Origin: Burkholderiales bacterium
Lineage (GTDB): Bacteria; Pseudomonadota; Gammaproteobacteria; Burkholderiales; Burkholderiaceae_C
Assembly: GCA_025350145.1 (NCBI GenBank)
Contig: JANXYH010000164.1
Span: forward strand, 1-48,484
Length of the DNA stretch: 48,484 nucleotides
Reading direction: 5' to 3'
Each line of letters begins with the position of its first letter. Within the stretch, counting starts at the first letter, position 1. Below the pieces are notes generated by a model. The model did not search any database and was not told the DNA's origin. It saw nothing but the letters and a program-made list of their open reading frames with translations. Of the stretch, positions 48,161-48,484 are shown in pieces. Position numbers and translations under genes: made by a program.

Positions 48161-48484
48161 ATGTACTGGCAGACCAGTCGATTCCGGATTGACCTGTCAC
48201 GCCCGCGCGTGATGGGCATCGTCAACCTCACGCCCGACTCGTTCTACGATGGTGGCTGCGACGCACTCCGTGGGATTGCGCACGCCGAACAGTTGCTGGC
48301 CGAGGGCGCCGACATCCTCGACCTCGGCGGCGAGTCGACCCGACCAGGTGCAATGCCGGTCGACCCAGATCAAGAGACGGCCCGCGTATTGCCGGTGTTG
48401 CGCCATGTGCTGCGCCTGGGCGTCCCGGTCTCGGTCGATACCAGTCAGCCGGCGCTGATGCAGGCCGCGCTCGACTTGGGGGCC
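48161..48484 (+). CDS. folP: Dihydropteroate synthase FolP (cut by right window edge)
   Basis: 108 residues before the edge. It joins p-aminobenzoate to the pterin diphosphate in folate synthesis and is the sulfonamide target. Motifs: [15 protein letters not shown] and [12 protein letters not shown], then [15 protein letters not shown]. The ATG at 48161 ([21 protein letters not shown]) is chosen; a GTG further in (48210) is the only rival. The 58 bases after ftsH hold no terminator I can see, so it may be read from ftsH. In many proteobacteria glmM follows. Confidence 0.92.
   Translation, partial: MYWQTSRFRIDLSRPRVMGIVNLTPDSFYDGGCDALRGIAHAEQLLAEGADILDLGGESTRPGAMPVDPDQETARVLPVLRHVLRLGVPVSVDTSQPALMQAALDLGA

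Overview
The window is a GC-rich, densely packed, almost entirely chromosomal housekeeping segment of a betaproteobacterium, most likely a member of the Burkholderiales close to Comamonadaceae, Rubrivivax or Leptothrix. I base this on gene content and protein style: a DUF3422 protein, a yjgA/pmbA divergent pair, a single-chain PurL, an AceE-type pyruvate dehydrogenase with an AceF carrying two lipoyl domains and an Lpd carrying one, and an rlmE-ftsH-folP run. I see no insertion sequence, prophage, CRISPR array, rRNA or tRNA. No gap between genes exceeds about 300 bases.

Layout. 1-5077: suhB (cut by the left edge), trmJ, cysE, mog, yjgA and pmbA. 5078-8691: a TRAP-type carboxylate transporter whose binding-protein gene (dctP) converges on its membrane genes (dctQ-dctM) across a bidirectional terminator. 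8821-9941: rpsU, yqeY and a DUF442 phosphatase/rhodanese-like gene, read leftward. 10181-16152: purL, an OsmC-like protein and an unusual CaiB/BaiF-type CoA-transferase, read leftward. 16211-23443: a tightly overlapped rightward operon, map-glnD-mnmH-rmuC-MFS transporter. 23440-27061: folD, prlC and a DUF4124/glutaredoxin-like exported protein, read leftward. 27137-36661: a sensor kinase/FixJ-type regulator pair divergent from the pyruvate dehydrogenase operon aceE-aceF-lpdA. 36787-44670: an alpha/beta hydrolase, a GNAT acetyltransferase, a degenerate HD-GYP protein, an acyl-CoA synthetase, a 3-mercaptopyruvate-type sulfurtransferase, ybaK, a small membrane orphan and a DUF3422 protein. 44808-48484: yhbY divergent from rlmE, then ftsH and folP (cut by the right edge).

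The most striking observation is that aceE is broken. About 100 bases are missing at about 31272. The loss shifts the frame and removes nearly the whole thiamine-diphosphate-binding motif, while everything before and after it aligns with a normal AceE. aceF and lpdA are intact, so this is either a recent null lesion or a sequence/assembly error. The neighbouring two-component system, with a 7-7-7 palindrome in the divergent promoter region, looks like a dedicated regulator of this operon. Other items worth a second look are a CoA-transferase whose segments appear in permuted order, an HD-GYP protein lacking the HD pair, an 11-bp phased repeat upstream of rpsU, a 23-bp tandem repeat that supplies the stop codons of two convergent genes, and a heat-shock-like promoter inside a 13-bp inverted repeat ahead of ftsH.

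Functionally the segment joins central carbon entry (pyruvate dehydrogenase, TRAP uptake of carboxylates), nitrogen signalling (GlnD), one-carbon, folate and purine synthesis (FolD, FolP, PurL), cysteine and sulfur handling (CysE, sulfurtransferase, YbaK, MnmH) and translation, RNA modification and proteostasis (Map, TrmJ, RlmE, YhbY, RpsU, PrlC, FtsH, PmbA). All calls come from reading the sequence; no database search was run.
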